From NCBI RefSeq assembly GCF_018614585.1, contig NZ_JAGGOI010000017.1:94861-158860 (forward strand): a stretch of DNA of 64,000 bases. Direction: 5' to 3'. The DNA comes from Streptomyces sp. ISL-1 (GTDB taxonomy: Bacteria; Actinomycetota; Actinomycetes; Streptomycetales; Streptomycetaceae). The translations under genes were made by a program, and so were the position numbers. This document shows positions 7,315-15,732 of the stretch, piece by piece. The notes beneath the pieces are model-generated. The model ran no database searches. It was not told the DNA's origin and saw only the letters and a program-made list of their open reading frames with translations. Every line of letters begins with the position of its first letter. Position 1 is the stretch's first letter.

Positions 7315-8562
7315 TCAGGTGCCGGCGCAGTAGCTCATCAGCTGGTCGTGGTCGGCCTTGAACTGGTTGTAGAGCGCCACGTTGTCGATCTTGAGCAGCG
7401 TCTCGTCGTTGGAGCGGAGCGCCTGATACGAGTAGTTGTGGCTGCCCGTCCAGACCAGCTTCTTGCCGGCCACCCCGTCGTATGTGCCGCTGACCATCAG
7501 GTACTTGGAGTGCAGACCGATCTTGGCGCCCGACGGCGAATTCTCCCAGCACTCCACGCGCTTGGTGAGCTTGCCGGAGATGATGCCCTCCACGGTCTTG
7601 CCCAGCGAGCCCGGCGTATCCGCCGTTCCCGGGTTCCCGTCGTGGGCAAGGGTCACGGAGCAGCCGGCGTTCACGAGAGAGACGAGCTCGGTGGCGACCT
7701 CCTTGCGGTAGAAGAGGTTGGCCGCCATCCGTACTTCGGTGCCGCCGGCGCAGCTGACCTTGTCGAGGATCAGCTTGACGGTGTCGGTGGCGGCGTCGCC
7801 GTCGAACTGGGTGCCAGCGGTTTCCTTGCGCGGGAAGAAGTACGTCTTGTACGGGCCGCTCGACGGGGTCTGGTAGTAGTGGCTCAGACCGCTCGATGTG
7901 CCGTACTTGAGCAGGTCGGCGAAGTAGGCCTGGTAAATGCCGTAGAGCCCGGAGTCGACGATCGTCACCGCGTTGTTGAAGAGCTCGGTGCGCTGGAGGC
8001 CGGTCATATTGGCCGAGGCCTGTACGACCACATTGTCCGCGCCTCCCACCCGGGAGAACAGGAAGATCTTGTTGTGGTTGATCGCGCCGTCGTCGCCGGG
8101 CAGCGTCCGGCTGCCGATGCAGCCGCGTCCGGCGGGACAGGCGTAGACCCACGAGGTGTTGGCACGGTCGGTGCCCAGTCCGCCGGTGAGCGTGGCGTAC
8201 TCGTTCCCGACCGTTGTCAGGGTGGTGTGGTCGAGGATCACCCGGACCGAGACGCCGCGCTGGTTGGCGGTGACCAGCGCTTCACTGACGACATCGTCGG
8301 TGAAGTTGTACATCGACACCGTGATCGAGGTGCCCGACTGGGCGTCATTGATCAGGTTCACGATGTGGTCGCGGACCTTGTCCTGTTCGGCGGTGGTACC
8401 TGCCGGGTTGTTGAAGGTGGCGGTCGTGGTGACGGCGAGCGCGTCGGTTCCCGCGGAGGCGGTGGCCGTGGAGAGCGTGGCTGCGGACAGGAGCGCGGCG
8501 GTGAGGCTCAGCAGCCATCTCGTGTGGCGGCGCAAGTGGCTCTTCCTTTCATTGTTACGCAT
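7315..8562 (-). CDS. Secreted phospholipase D-like (HKD) protein
   Basis: 415 residues from the ATG at 8562. The N-terminus MRNNERKSHLRRHTRW followed by a hydrophobic stretch and ATASAG is a typical signal peptide (cleavage near residue 37). Two PLD half-motifs are present: HNKIFLFS with ASANMT downstream (about residue 180) and HSKYLMVSG with TGSHNYS (about residue 360). In both, the Asp of HxKx4D is replaced by Ser, which I report as seen; HKD-like exported proteins vary at this position. Family knowledge: PLD-fold enzymes hydrolyse or transfer phosphodiester bonds (phospholipids, nucleic acids). The frame is open another 44 codons upstream, but that part shows no SD and is proline-rich. 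Substrate unknown. Confidence 0.87.
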   Translation of the reverse strand: MRNNERKSHLRRHTRWLLSLTAALLSAATLSTATASAGTDALAVTTTATFNNPAGTTAEQDKVRDHIVNLINDAQSGTSITVSMYNFTDDVVSEALVTANQRGVSVRVILDHTTLTTVGNEYATLTGGLGTDRANTSWVYACPAGRGCIGSRTLPGDDGAINHNKIFLFSRVGGADNVVVQASANMTGLQRTELFNNAVTIVDSGLYGIYQAYFADLLKYGTSSGLSHYYQTPSSGPYKTYFFPRKETAGTQFDGDAATDTVKLILDKVSCAGGTEVRMAANLFYRKEVATELVSLVNAGCSVTLAHDGNPGTADTPGSLGKTVEGIISGKLTKRVECWENSPSGAKIGLHSKYLMVSGTYDGVAGKKLVWTGSHNYSYQALRSNDETLLKIDNVALYNQFKADHDQLMSYCAGT

Positions 8563-8609
8563 ACATGACAAACCAGACACCGGAGGATGCGCCCGTGCGC
8601 ACACAAAAG

Positions 8610-8652
8610 GAGGCGGGGGCGCGGGGCCTTTCGGCCTCAGCGCCCCCGCCTC
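8610..8652 (-). terminator. Terminator downstream of cfa
   Basis: 12-bp perfect stem (8610-8621 with 8641-8652) with an inner GGCC/GGCC pairing, located between the cfa stop (8722) and the start of the PLD-like gene (8562), both on the minus strand. Confidence 0.7.
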
Positions 8653-8721
8653 GATCTCCGAGCCTGAAGGGTGGAACGTATCAATCTCGCCCAAGTGAAG
8701 GACGGTTGCCCCCCAGTCGGC

Positions 8722-10020
8722 TCACCCGGTCCTGTTCCATTCGCGCGTACGCAGCGGCAGCCGGGAGTTCCCGCTCTCCGGCGTCTTCACCGCCAGGATC
8801 TGGTTGACGCCGATCCTGTTGCGCTCGAAGGAGACCGCTGACGCGGCCATGTAGAGCCGCCAGACGCGGGCCCTGCCCGGCGAGCTGTGCCGCACGGCCT
8901 GGGGCCAGTTCGCCTCCAGGTTGGCGACCCAGCGGCGCAGGGTGAGGGCGTAGTGCTCGCGGATCGACTCGACGTCGCGGATCTCGAAACCGGCTTCCTC
9001 GAGAGTGCTGACGGTACGGCCGAGGGGAGCGAGCTCCCCGTCGGGGAAGACATAGCGGTCGATGAACTCATCGACGCGGTAGGCGGATTCGTCTCTCTCG
9101 GGGCGGCGGGCGATCTGGTGGTTGAGCAGCCGGCCGCCGGGCTTGAGAAGGGAGAAGAGCTGGTCGGCGTACTGGCGGTAGCGGACCTCGCCGACATGTT
9201 CGGCCATGCCGATGGAGGAGATGGCGTCGTACGGGCCGTCCCTGACGTCCCGGTAGTCCTGAACGCGGATCTCGATCCGGTCGGTGAGGCCCTCTTCGGC
9301 GATGCGCTTACGGGCGTAGGCGGCCTGCTCGCGGGAGAGGGTGACGCCGACGACCTCCACGCCGTACTCACGGGCGGCGTGGACCGCCATGGAGCCCCAG
9401 CCGCAGCCGACGTCGAGGAGCCGGTCGCCCTCCTTGAGGGCGAGCTTGCGGCAGACGAGGTCGAGCTTGTCGTGCTGCGCGTCCTCAAGGGTGCCGCCGT
9501 CCTGCCAGTAGGCGCAGGAGTAGACCATGGAAGGCCCGAGGACGAGTCCGTAGAAGCCGTTGCCGACGTCGTAGTGGTGGCTGATGGCGTTCTTGTCCCG
9601 CCGCCTGGTGTGCAAGGGCCCGGCGCGCCGCCGGACTTCCTCCGGGGGCGGTGGCGGCGGGGGCAGCGCCCCGCCGATCTTCAGCAGTCCGCGGGCGGCG
9701 GCGCGAAGCCGGGGGTCGAGCAGCTTGTTGCCGCTGTCCTCGTCCGGGTCGTCGCGCTGCCAGAGCAGCCCGGCGAGCAGATCGAGGGCGTGGTACAGAT
9801 CCCCGTCGACATCGATCTCGCCGGCCACCCAGGCCCGGGCGAGCCCGAGCTCCCCGGGTCGCCACAGCAGCCGGCGCAGGGCGCGACGGTGCCGGATGAC
9901 GAGGACGGGAGCTCCCGGAGGCCCGGATTCACTGCCGTCCCAGGCCCGGATACGGACCGGGAGCGGGGTCCCGAGCAACTCCTCGGCAAGAGTGGTAAGC
10001 CGCAGCGCGGCGTCGCCCAT
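8722..10020 (-). CDS. cfa: Cyclopropane-fatty-acyl-phospholipid synthase family methyltransferase
   Basis: 432 residues from ATG 10020, chosen because GGAGGTG lies 7 nt upstream and an upstream extension has no SD. The N-terminal domain (1-125) is the lipid-binding part. The central motif DKNAISHHYDVGNGFYGLVL is the CFA synthase signature, followed by the SAM-binding motif LDVGCGWGSMAVHAA (about residue 200) and a C-terminal region with LLNHQI, the 'YVFPDGEL' loop and a final RWVANLE helix. Family knowledge: it transfers a methylene/methyl group from S-adenosylmethionine to unsaturated acyl chains of membrane phospholipids. It is a single-gene unit bounded by hairpins on both sides. Confidence 0.92.
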   Translation of the reverse strand: MGDAALRLTTLAEELLGTPLPVRIRAWDGSESGPPGAPVLVIRHRRALRRLLWRPGELGLARAWVAGEIDVDGDLYHALDLLAGLLWQRDDPDEDSGNKLLDPRLRAAARGLLKIGGALPPPPPPPEEVRRRAGPLHTRRRDKNAISHHYDVGNGFYGLVLGPSMVYSCAYWQDGGTLEDAQHDKLDLVCRKLALKEGDRLLDVGCGWGSMAVHAAREYGVEVVGVTLSREQAAYARKRIAEEGLTDRIEIRVQDYRDVRDGPYDAISSIGMAEHVGEVRYRQYADQLFSLLKPGGRLLNHQIARRPERDESAYRVDEFIDRYVFPDGELAPLGRTVSTLEEAGFEIRDVESIREHYALTLRRWVANLEANWPQAVRHSSPGRARVWRLYMAASAVSFERNRIGVNQILAVKTPESGNSRLPLRTREWNRTG

Positions 10021-10212
10021 GGCGCACACCTCCGTGACGATGGATCCCAGAAATGCTCCTGCACCACGCCGCGGTGGGACGGCGGGATGCACTCCTGAGA
10101 ACAATCCGACCACTGTGCGTGCTTCCCGGCCACGCGCAATGCCCAGGCAAAATACATTCTCCCCACATGTACCTGACCCGGCGGCCCATATGACTGACCC
10201 GGGGACCGCGCC

Positions 10213-10281
10213 TCCGGGCCCTCGTTCGGGCCCGGACACAGCGAAGGGGCCGCCCGCACCACGGATGGCGGGCGGCCCCTT
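10213..10281 (-). terminator. Tandem hairpin terminators downstream of ndh
   Basis: Two hairpins: 10213-10221 with 10228-10236 (9 bp), and 10244-10257 with 10268-10281 (14 bp, AAGGGGCCGCCCGC). Both lie between the ndh stop (10300) and the cfa start (10020). Confidence 0.8.
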
Positions 10282-10299
10282 TCGCGGGGTTGCCTGAAG

Positions 10300-11682
10300 C
10301 TATGAGGCCTTCGCCTTCTCCGGGGCAGGCGCCGCCGCCACCGTCGGAGCCGGCTTGGCCGCCTCGTAGAACTCCTCGCGCGGCGTCTGCATCGCGCCCA
10401 GGGAGACCACCTCGCGCTTGAGGAACATCGCCAGCGTCCAGTCCGCGAAGACCCGGATCTTACGGTTCCACGTCGGCATGGCCAGGCCGTGGTAGCCACG
10501 GTGCATGTACCACGCCAGACGGCCCTTGAGCTTGATCTTCACCTTGCCCATGACGATCATCGCGACGCCCTTGTGCAGGCCGAGACCGGCCACCGCACCC
10601 TTGTTGGCGTGGCTGTACTCCTTCTGCGGGAAGCCCCGCATACCGGAGATGACGTTGTCGCCGAGGACCCGCGCCTGACGCAGCGCGTGCTGGGCGTTCG
10701 GCGGGCACCAGGCGTTCTCGACGCCGGCCTTGCGGGCCGCGATGTCCGGGACCTGTGCGTTGTCGCCCGCCGCCCAGACGTAGTCGGTGCCCTGGACCTG
10801 GAGCTTCTCGGTGCAGTCCACATGGCCGCGCGGGCCGAGCGGCAGGCCGTAGCGCGCCAGTGCCGGGTTCGGCTTCACGCCGGCCGTCCACACGATGGTG
10901 TTGGAGTCGACCTCGAGGCCGTTCTTCAGCACCACGTGGCCGTCCACGCAGGAGTCCATGGAGGTCGACAGGTAGATCTCGATGCCGCGGCCCTCGAGGT
11001 GCTCCTTGCCGTACTTGCCCAGCTTCGGGCCGACCTCGGGAAGGATCTTGTCGGCCGCGTCGACCAGGATGAAGCGCATGTCCTCGCGCTTGACGCTGCT
11101 GTAGTACTTGGCCGCGTCGCGCGCCAGGTCCTCCACCTCGCCGATGGTCTCCGCGCCGGCGAAGCCGCCGCCCACGAAGACGAAGGTCAGCGCCTTGCGG
11201 CGGACCTCTTCATTGGTGGTCGAGTCGGCCTTGTCGAGTTGCTCGAGTACGTGGTTGCGCAGCCCGATGGCCTCCTCGATGCCCTTCATACCGATGCCCT
11301 GCTCGGCGAGGCCGGGGATCGGGAAGGTACGGGAGATCGCGCCGAGGGCGACGACCAGGTAGTCGAAGGGCAGCTCGTACGCCTCGCCGACCAGCGGCGA
11401 GATCGTGGCGACCTTGCGGTCCTGATCGATGGTGGTGACCCGGCCGGTGAGCACCTCAGCCTTGGGCAGCACGCGTCGCAGTGGGACGACGACATGCCGC
11501 GGCGAGATGCTGCCGGCGGCAGCTTCGGGGAGGAAGGGCTGGTACGTCATGTACGAGCGCGGGTCGACGACCGTGACGGTCGCCTCGCCGTAGCGCATCT
11601 TCTTCAGAATGCGACGAGCTGCGTACAGGCCTACGTACCCACCGCCTACAACGAGGATCCTGGGACGCTCCGTGGTGCTCAT
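10300..11682 (-). CDS. ndh: Type II NADH dehydrogenase (NDH-2)
   Basis: 460 residues. The N-terminal Rossmann motif ILVVGGGYVGLYAA (about 9-22) binds FAD, and FVFVGGGFAGAETIGEV (about 167-183) is the second, NADH-binding dinucleotide fold. TIVWTAGVKPNPAL and VWAAGDNAQVPD are the conserved NDH-2 motifs that close over FAD, and a C-terminal amphipathic/hydrophobic region (about 390-430) would hold it to the inner face of the membrane. A lysine/alanine/proline-rich tail follows. Family knowledge: it oxidises NADH and reduces menaquinone without pumping protons. Start ATG 11682. A candidate Rex operator 309 bp upstream (11991-12008) suggests NADH/NAD+ redox control. Confidence 0.93.
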   Translation of the reverse strand: MSTTERPRILVVGGGYVGLYAARRILKKMRYGEATVTVVDPRSYMTYQPFLPEAAAGSISPRHVVVPLRRVLPKAEVLTGRVTTIDQDRKVATISPLVGEAYELPFDYLVVALGAISRTFPIPGLAEQGIGMKGIEEAIGLRNHVLEQLDKADSTTNEEVRRKALTFVFVGGGFAGAETIGEVEDLARDAAKYYSSVKREDMRFILVDAADKILPEVGPKLGKYGKEHLEGRGIEIYLSTSMDSCVDGHVVLKNGLEVDSNTIVWTAGVKPNPALARYGLPLGPRGHVDCTEKLQVQGTDYVWAAGDNAQVPDIAARKAGVENAWCPPNAQHALRQARVLGDNVISGMRGFPQKEYSHANKGAVAGLGLHKGVAMIVMGKVKIKLKGRLAWYMHRGYHGLAMPTWNRKIRVFADWTLAMFLKREVVSLGAMQTPREEFYEAAKPAPTVAAAPAPEKAKAS

Positions 11683-12028
11683 GCCATCGAGTATCCACCC
11701 CCCTCAGGGGGGGTGCTCGTGAGCCCCTTCACAAGCTCTCGGCCCACCTCTGCTACACTGCGCGGCCCACTTGAGAGATGTCATGGCGCCGCAGGGGAAC
11801 CAGGGCATCGGGGGAACCGTCGCTCACCCCTCGTGAGCTGGCCCCTAAGGGACCTTCCACGGATGAACCAGCAGCCCGGTTCGCACCCTCGCAACGCACC
11901 CCGCATCACCCGGAATCCACCCCGCCGTCCGGCGCGGACGGGCCGGAAGGGCCTTTCGGCCCCCCACAACACCCATCAGGTGCCTTTTCCTTGTGAAGAA
12001 CTTCACGAAGTTCGTTGCGAGGCCGCTT
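11683..12028. other. Regulatory gap upstream of ndh
   Basis: 346 bp with no supported gene. It holds the ndh promoter region, a small hairpin of C and G runs at about 11695-11714, a GGCCGGAAGG/CCTTTCGGCC imperfect inverted repeat (11941-11960) that may terminate the ppx operon, and the Rex-like palindrome next to the ppx stop. Confidence 0.55.
11991..12008. promoter_or_regulatory. Candidate Rex operator upstream of ndh
   Basis: TTGTGAAGAACTTCACGA is a near-perfect 7-4-7 palindrome. It matches the Streptomyces Rex (redox repressor) operator pattern TTGTGAAnnnnTTCACAA except for one position in the right arm. NDH genes are established Rex targets in the genus as I recall; the distance to the ndh start (309 bp) is long, so a long leader is implied. 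Confidence 0.6.
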
Positions 12029-12943
12029 CTAAGCGATCGACCAGGCGATCCCGTCAAGAATGTCGTGCTCGCTCACGACCACCTCCGGCACCCCGATCCG
12101 CTCCATGATCGCGCGCAGTACGAGGGCCCCGGCCCCGATGACATCCACCCGCCCCGGGTGCATCGCCGGGTGCGCGGAGCGCTGCTCGTGGTCGGCGTTC
12201 AGCAGCTCGTCGCTGATCGATTCGACCTTGGCGTACGGGATCCGTGAGTGGTGGATCCTGGTCGAGTCGTACTCGTCGAGGCCGAGCGCGATCGCCGCCA
12301 CAGTCGTCACCGACCCGGCCAGGCCGACCAGCGTCTGCGCCTCGCGGATCGGGACGGTCTCCTCGGCGAGGTCGAGCGCGGCCTCGATGTCGGCGCGCAT
12401 CGCGGCGACCTCGTCGGGCGTCGGCGGATCGTGCCGGATGTGCCGCTCGGTCAGCCGTACGCAGCCGATGTCCACGGACCGCGCGGCCTCGACCTCCCGA
12501 TGTCCGACGACGAACTCGGTCGAGCCGCCGCCGATGTCCACCACCAGGCGCTCCTCATGGCCCGGCAGCTCCTTCGTGGCGCCGGTGAAGGAGAACTCCG
12601 CCTCCTCGTCCCCGGTGATCACCTCGGGTTCGACGCCCAGGATGTCCAGCACTCCGCGGACGAAGTCGTCCCGGTTGGACGCGTCGCGCGAGGCGGAGGT
12701 GGCCACGAAGCGGATCTTCTCCGCGCCGTGCTTCTTGATCACGGCGGCGTACTCGCGGCAGGCCGCGAAGGTCCGCTCCAGCGCCTCGGGCGCGAGCCGC
12801 CCGGTACGGTCCACACCCTGACCGAGCCGGACGATCGTCATCCGCCGGTCGAGGTCGACCAGCTCACCGGTGGCCGGGTCCGCGTCGGCGACGAGCAGCC
12901 GGATGGAGTTCGTACCGCAGTCGATGGCGGCGACGCGTGTCAC
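12029..12943 (-). CDS. ppx: Ppx/GppA exopolyphosphatase-family protein
   Basis: 304 residues from the GTG at 12943, which overlaps the upstream DUF501 stop by 4 nt (GTGA), so translation is probably coupled. The actin-like phosphate-1 motif AAIDCGTNSIRLLVAD sits at the N-terminus. RFVATSASRDASNRDDF, VVDIGGGSTEFVVG and GLAGSVTTVAAIAL (adenosine/phosphate loops) follow. At about 300 residues it has only the core two-domain Ppx fold, without the C-terminal HD domain of long Ppx proteins. Family knowledge: hydrolysis of polyphosphate or of (p)ppGpp to ppGpp in stringent-response metabolism. It is the last gene of the divIC-DUF501-ppx cluster downstream of eno. Confidence 0.92.
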   Translation of the reverse strand: MTRVAAIDCGTNSIRLLVADADPATGELVDLDRRMTIVRLGQGVDRTGRLAPEALERTFAACREYAAVIKKHGAEKIRFVATSASRDASNRDDFVRGVLDILGVEPEVITGDEEAEFSFTGATKELPGHEERLVVDIGGGSTEFVVGHREVEAARSVDIGCVRLTERHIRHDPPTPDEVAAMRADIEAALDLAEETVPIREAQTLVGLAGSVTTVAAIALGLDEYDSTRIHHSRIPYAKVESISDELLNADHEQRSAHPAMHPGRVDVIGAGALVLRAIMERIGVPEVVVSEHDILDGIAWSIA

Positions 12944-13494
12944 TTCTCGTCCCCTTCTCCGGATTCTCCGGACGATTCCTCGCACGGCGTGACGCACGGA
13001 CCCTTGCGCCACCACTCGGGCAGCATCGCGATCGCCTCGTCGCCCAGCGGATTGACGCCGGGTCCCGCCGCGAGCGAGTGGGCGACCAGGACATGCAGGC
13101 ACTTCACCCGGTCCGGCATGCCGCCCGCGCTCGGGAAGCCCTCCAGCACCTCGATGGCGTCACGGCGCGCGATGTAGTCCCCGTGGGCGGCGCGGTACTT
13201 GGCGGCCAGCTCCGGGTCGGTCGCGAGCCGCTCCTGCATCTCCTTCATCACGCCGTTGGCCTCCAGCGTGCCGATCGCCGAGGCCGCCCGCGGGCAGGTC
13301 AGGTAGTACAGCGTCGGGAAGGGGGTGCCGTCGGGGAGCCGCGGCGCGGTCTCGACGACGTCGGGCTGACCGCACGGGCAGCGGTGCGCGATGGCGCGCA
13401 GTCCGCGCGGCGGACGGCCGAGCTGCTTCTTGAACGCGGCGATGTCCGCGTCGGTGGGCTCGGTCGGGGCGGTGGTGGGAGGGGGCGTTTCCAT
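12940..13494 (-). CDS. DUF501 family protein
   Basis: 184 residues. Pattern: LGRPPRGLRAIAHRCPCGQP, then TPFPTLYYLTCPRAASAIGTLEANG, and RVKCLHVLVAHSLAAGPGVNPLGDEA. It has several conserved Cys/His residues (CPCG, TCPR, KCLH) consistent with the actinobacterial DUF501 family, whose gene almost always lies between divIC and ppx next to eno. No function is established; the cysteines could bind metal (inference). The C-terminal 25 residues are acidic and serine-rich. The stop overlaps the ppx GTG start. A gap of 84 bp, full of short tandem repeats, separates it from divIC. Confidence 0.9.
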   Translation of the reverse strand: METPPPTTAPTEPTDADIAAFKKQLGRPPRGLRAIAHRCPCGQPDVVETAPRLPDGTPFPTLYYLTCPRAASAIGTLEANGVMKEMQERLATDPELAAKYRAAHGDYIARRDAIEVLEGFPSAGGMPDRVKCLHVLVAHSLAAGPGVNPLGDEAIAMLPEWWRKGPCVTPCEESSGESGEGDEK

Positions 13495-13503
13495 GCCTGC
13501 CTT

Positions 13504-13530
13504 GGTTCTAGCGGTTCTAGCGGTTCTAGC
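13504..13530. repeat. Three perfect copies of the 9-mer ggttctagc
   Basis: Head-to-tail perfect repeat in the divIC-DUF501 gap. It overlaps the leader of the DUF501 gene (ATG at 13494), so copy number could alter translation or spacing. Confidence 0.9.
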
Positions 13531-13547
13531 GGTGCATCTGTGTGGCT

Positions 13548-13592
13548 GTTACTTGCCGCGCATCTACTTGCTGCGGGTCTACTTGCTGCGGT
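13548..13592. repeat. Three 15-bp units covering the divIC stop
   Basis: Units at 13548-13562, 13563-13577 and 13578-13592. The last one encodes the final residues RSK and the stop of divIC (TAG, 13581-13579 minus); the other two repeat the same end downstream of the gene with substitutions. Confidence 0.75.
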
Positions 13593-14055
13593 CGGCGTTG
13601 TCGACGCCGTCCCAGACGTTCGAGTACCAGGGGCGGTCGGCCGCGCCCTCTTCGGTGCGGCGCTTCTCGGCGGCCTCGGGGTCGATCATGATGTAACCGG
13701 TCTCCCCCGGCACCACGAGATGCAGGTGCTCGCGGGCCAGGCGGCGGATGTACATGTCGTCCTGGAGCCGCGCCTTCTCGTCCCTCAGCCGCTCGACCTG
13801 TTGCCTGGCGTCCGCCATCCGGCGCTCCTGCTCGGCGATGTCGGAGCGCTGGGAGACGTACTGCCGCATCGGATACGCGAGCGCGACGGCCAGCGAGCAG
13901 ACCACGAGGGCCAGGAAGGCCGCGCGGCCGGTGAGCCGGGAGCGGCGGGCCTGCCTGCGGTTCTGCGACCGGTAGACGCGAGCGGCGGTCTGCTCGCCGA
14001 GCAGCCGAAGCCGGGTCGCGGTGGAGAACCGGTCCTGGTCCCCGTTGCGTGCCAT
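13579..14055 (-). CDS. divIC: Septum formation initiator DivIC/FtsB
   Basis: 158 residues. A basic cytoplasmic N-terminus (about 1-40, rich in R and Q) is followed by one membrane helix (FLALVVCSLAVALAYPM, about 47-65). A coiled coil runs at about 70-105 (QRSDIAEQERRMADARQQVERLRDEKARL pattern), then comes the conserved 'D..YI.R.AREHL.LV.PGE..Y' box typical of the DivIC/FtsB family. This is a bitopic protein that joins FtsL and FtsQ/DivIB at the septum (family knowledge); in Streptomyces it is dispensable for growth but needed for sporulation septa. It lies between eno and the DUF501 gene. Its 3' end is repeated downstream. Confidence 0.94.
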   Translation of the reverse strand: MARNGDQDRFSTATRLRLLGEQTAARVYRSQNRRQARRSRLTGRAAFLALVVCSLAVALAYPMRQYVSQRSDIAEQERRMADARQQVERLRDEKARLQDDMYIRRLAREHLHLVVPGETGYIMIDPEAAEKRRTEEGAADRPWYSNVWDGVDNADRSK

Positions 14056-14150
14056 GATCTCGCCTCCCCGTTACGCGCATACGTCCCCGGACACGGTACG
14101 GGACCGTGGCCGGGGACGTATGTAGGTGAGAGCCTCAGCCCTCGCTCTCG

Positions 14151-14219
14151 CTATCAGTTCGCGGAGCGCTGCGCCTATCAGTTCGCGGAGCGCTGTGCCT
14201 ACTCAGTTCGCGGAGCGAA
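14151..14219. repeat. Three 24-bp units covering the eno stop
   Basis: Units at 14151-14174, 14175-14198 and 14199-14219 share ctatcagttcgcggagcg. The last unit contains the final codons (RSAN) and TGA of eno; the two others lie downstream of the gene and differ by single bases or a small indel. Confidence 0.9.
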
Positions 14220-15489
14220 ACCGCGGGAACGCCGAGCGGCCCGCGTACACCGCGGCGTCGTCGAGGATCTCCTCGATGCGCAGCAGCTGGTTGTACTTGG
14301 CGACGCGCTCGGAGCGGGCCGGGGCGCCGGTCTTGATCTGGCCGCAGTTGGTGGCGACGGCCAGGTCGGCGATGGTGACGTCCTCGGTCTCGCCGGAGCG
14401 GTGCGACATCATGCACTTGAAGCCGCTGCGCTGGGCGAGCTCGACGGCGTCCAGGGTCTCGGTCAGCGAACCGATCTGGTTGACCTTGACCAGCAGGGCG
14501 TTCGCGGCGCCTTCATCGATGCCGCGGGCCAGGCGCTCCGGGTTGGTGACGAAGAGGTCGTCGCCGACGATCTGGACCTTGGCGCCCAGCTTGTCGGTGA
14601 GCACCTTCCAGCCGGCCCAGTCGTCCTCGAACAGCGGGTCCTCGATGGAGACGAGCGGGTACGAGGCGACGAGCTCCTCGTAGTACTCGGTCATCTCGGC
14701 GGCCGAGCGGGACTTGCCCTCGAACTGGTACGAGCCGTCCTTGTAGAACTCGGACGCGGCGACGTCGAGCGCGAGCGCGATGTCCTTGCCGGGGACGTAG
14801 CCGGCTTCCTTGACGGCTTCGAGGATCAGGTCCAGCGCGGCGCGGTTGGACTCGAGGTTCGGCGCGAAGCCGCCCTCGTCGCCCAGGCCGGTGGAGAGCC
14901 CCTTCTGCTTCAGGACCTTCTTGAGGGTGTGGTAGATCTCGGCGCCCCAGCGCAGGGCCTCGGAGAAGGACTCGGCGCCGATCGGCGCGATCATGAACTC
15001 CTGGATGTCCACGTTGGAGTCGGCGTGCGAGCCGCCGTTCAGGATGTTCATCATCGGAACGGGCAGCAGGTGCGCGTTCGGGCCGCCGAGGTAGCGGAAG
15101 AGCGGCAGGTCGGATGCCTCGGACGCGGCGTGCGCGACGGCGAGGGAGACGCCGAGGATGGCGTTGGCGCCGAGCGAGGACTTGTCGGGGGTGGCGTCCA
15201 GGTCGAACATCGCCTGGTCGATCAGGCGCTGCTCGGTGGCGTCGTACCCGACGAGCTCCGGGCCGATCTGCTCGATGACGGCGAGGACGGCCTTCTCGAC
15301 ACCCTTGCCCTGGTAGCGGTTCGGGTCACCGTCGCGGAGCTCAAGAGCCTCGAACGCACCGGTGGAGGCGCCGGACGGAACAGCAGCACGACCCGTGCTG
15401 CCGTCGTCGAGGCCAACCTCGACCTCGACCGTGGGGTTGCCTCGGGAGTCCAGGATTTCCCGGGCTACGACGACGTCGATGGACGGCAC
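14203..15489 (-). CDS. eno: Enolase
   Basis: 428 residues from the GTG at 15489, which has AAGGAG 7 nt upstream; an 18-codon upstream extension is rejected because it lacks an SD and does not match the family. Seen: REILDSRGNPTVEVEV at the N-terminus, SGASTGAFEALELRDG, the magnesium-ligand segments around SVPMMNILNGG and VSIEDPLFEDDW, the catalytic-lysine/signature LLVKVNQIGSLTET, and SHRSGETED. Converts 2-phosphoglycerate to phosphoenolpyruvate in glycolysis; also a component of RNA degradosomes in other bacteria. Length and motifs are complete, so it should be active. The C-terminus RFRSAN is encoded inside a tandem 24-bp repeat. Confidence 0.98.
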   Translation of the reverse strand: MPSIDVVVAREILDSRGNPTVEVEVGLDDGSTGRAAVPSGASTGAFEALELRDGDPNRYQGKGVEKAVLAVIEQIGPELVGYDATEQRLIDQAMFDLDATPDKSSLGANAILGVSLAVAHAASEASDLPLFRYLGGPNAHLLPVPMMNILNGGSHADSNVDIQEFMIAPIGAESFSEALRWGAEIYHTLKKVLKQKGLSTGLGDEGGFAPNLESNRAALDLILEAVKEAGYVPGKDIALALDVAASEFYKDGSYQFEGKSRSAAEMTEYYEELVASYPLVSIEDPLFEDDWAGWKVLTDKLGAKVQIVGDDLFVTNPERLARGIDEGAANALLVKVNQIGSLTETLDAVELAQRSGFKCMMSHRSGETEDVTIADLAVATNCGQIKTGAPARSERVAKYNQLLRIEEILDDAAVYAGRSAFPRFRSAN

Positions 15490-15669
15490 GAGCATCTCCT
15501 TCTGGGATGTGACGCTAAATGTGGCGCAGGCAGTGCGACGCAAGCAGTGCAGGACAGTGCAGGGTCTCTCTGGCCTTGCGACACGAGCCTAACCGGCCCG
15601 GGGGCATCGGCCGGCCGATGCCCGCCCGCTGGGACGGAAAAGGGCGTGAACAGGCAGTGACAAGGCAGA

Positions 15670-15713
15670 ACCCCGGCCCGGCGCGTACGGGGGACAGCGC
15701 GCCGGACCGGGGT
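15670..15713 (-). terminator. Terminator between rpfA and eno
   Basis: 16-bp stem (15670-15685 with 15698-15713, one mismatch) and a 12-nt loop, downstream of rpfA on the minus strand and about 180 bp before the eno start. Confidence 0.8.
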
Positions 15714-15732
15714 GCTCTGGGGCCCGGGGGTC

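Noticed and set aside
11778..11996. A 72-residue plus-strand frame upstream of ndh
   Set aside because: No SD, proline- and serine-rich, overlaps the likely ndh leader and the Rex-like site; looks like chance.
12937..15660. A 907-residue open frame on the plus strand
   Set aside because: Covers three recognised minus-strand genes (eno, divIC, DUF501) in antisense; no motif, no SD.
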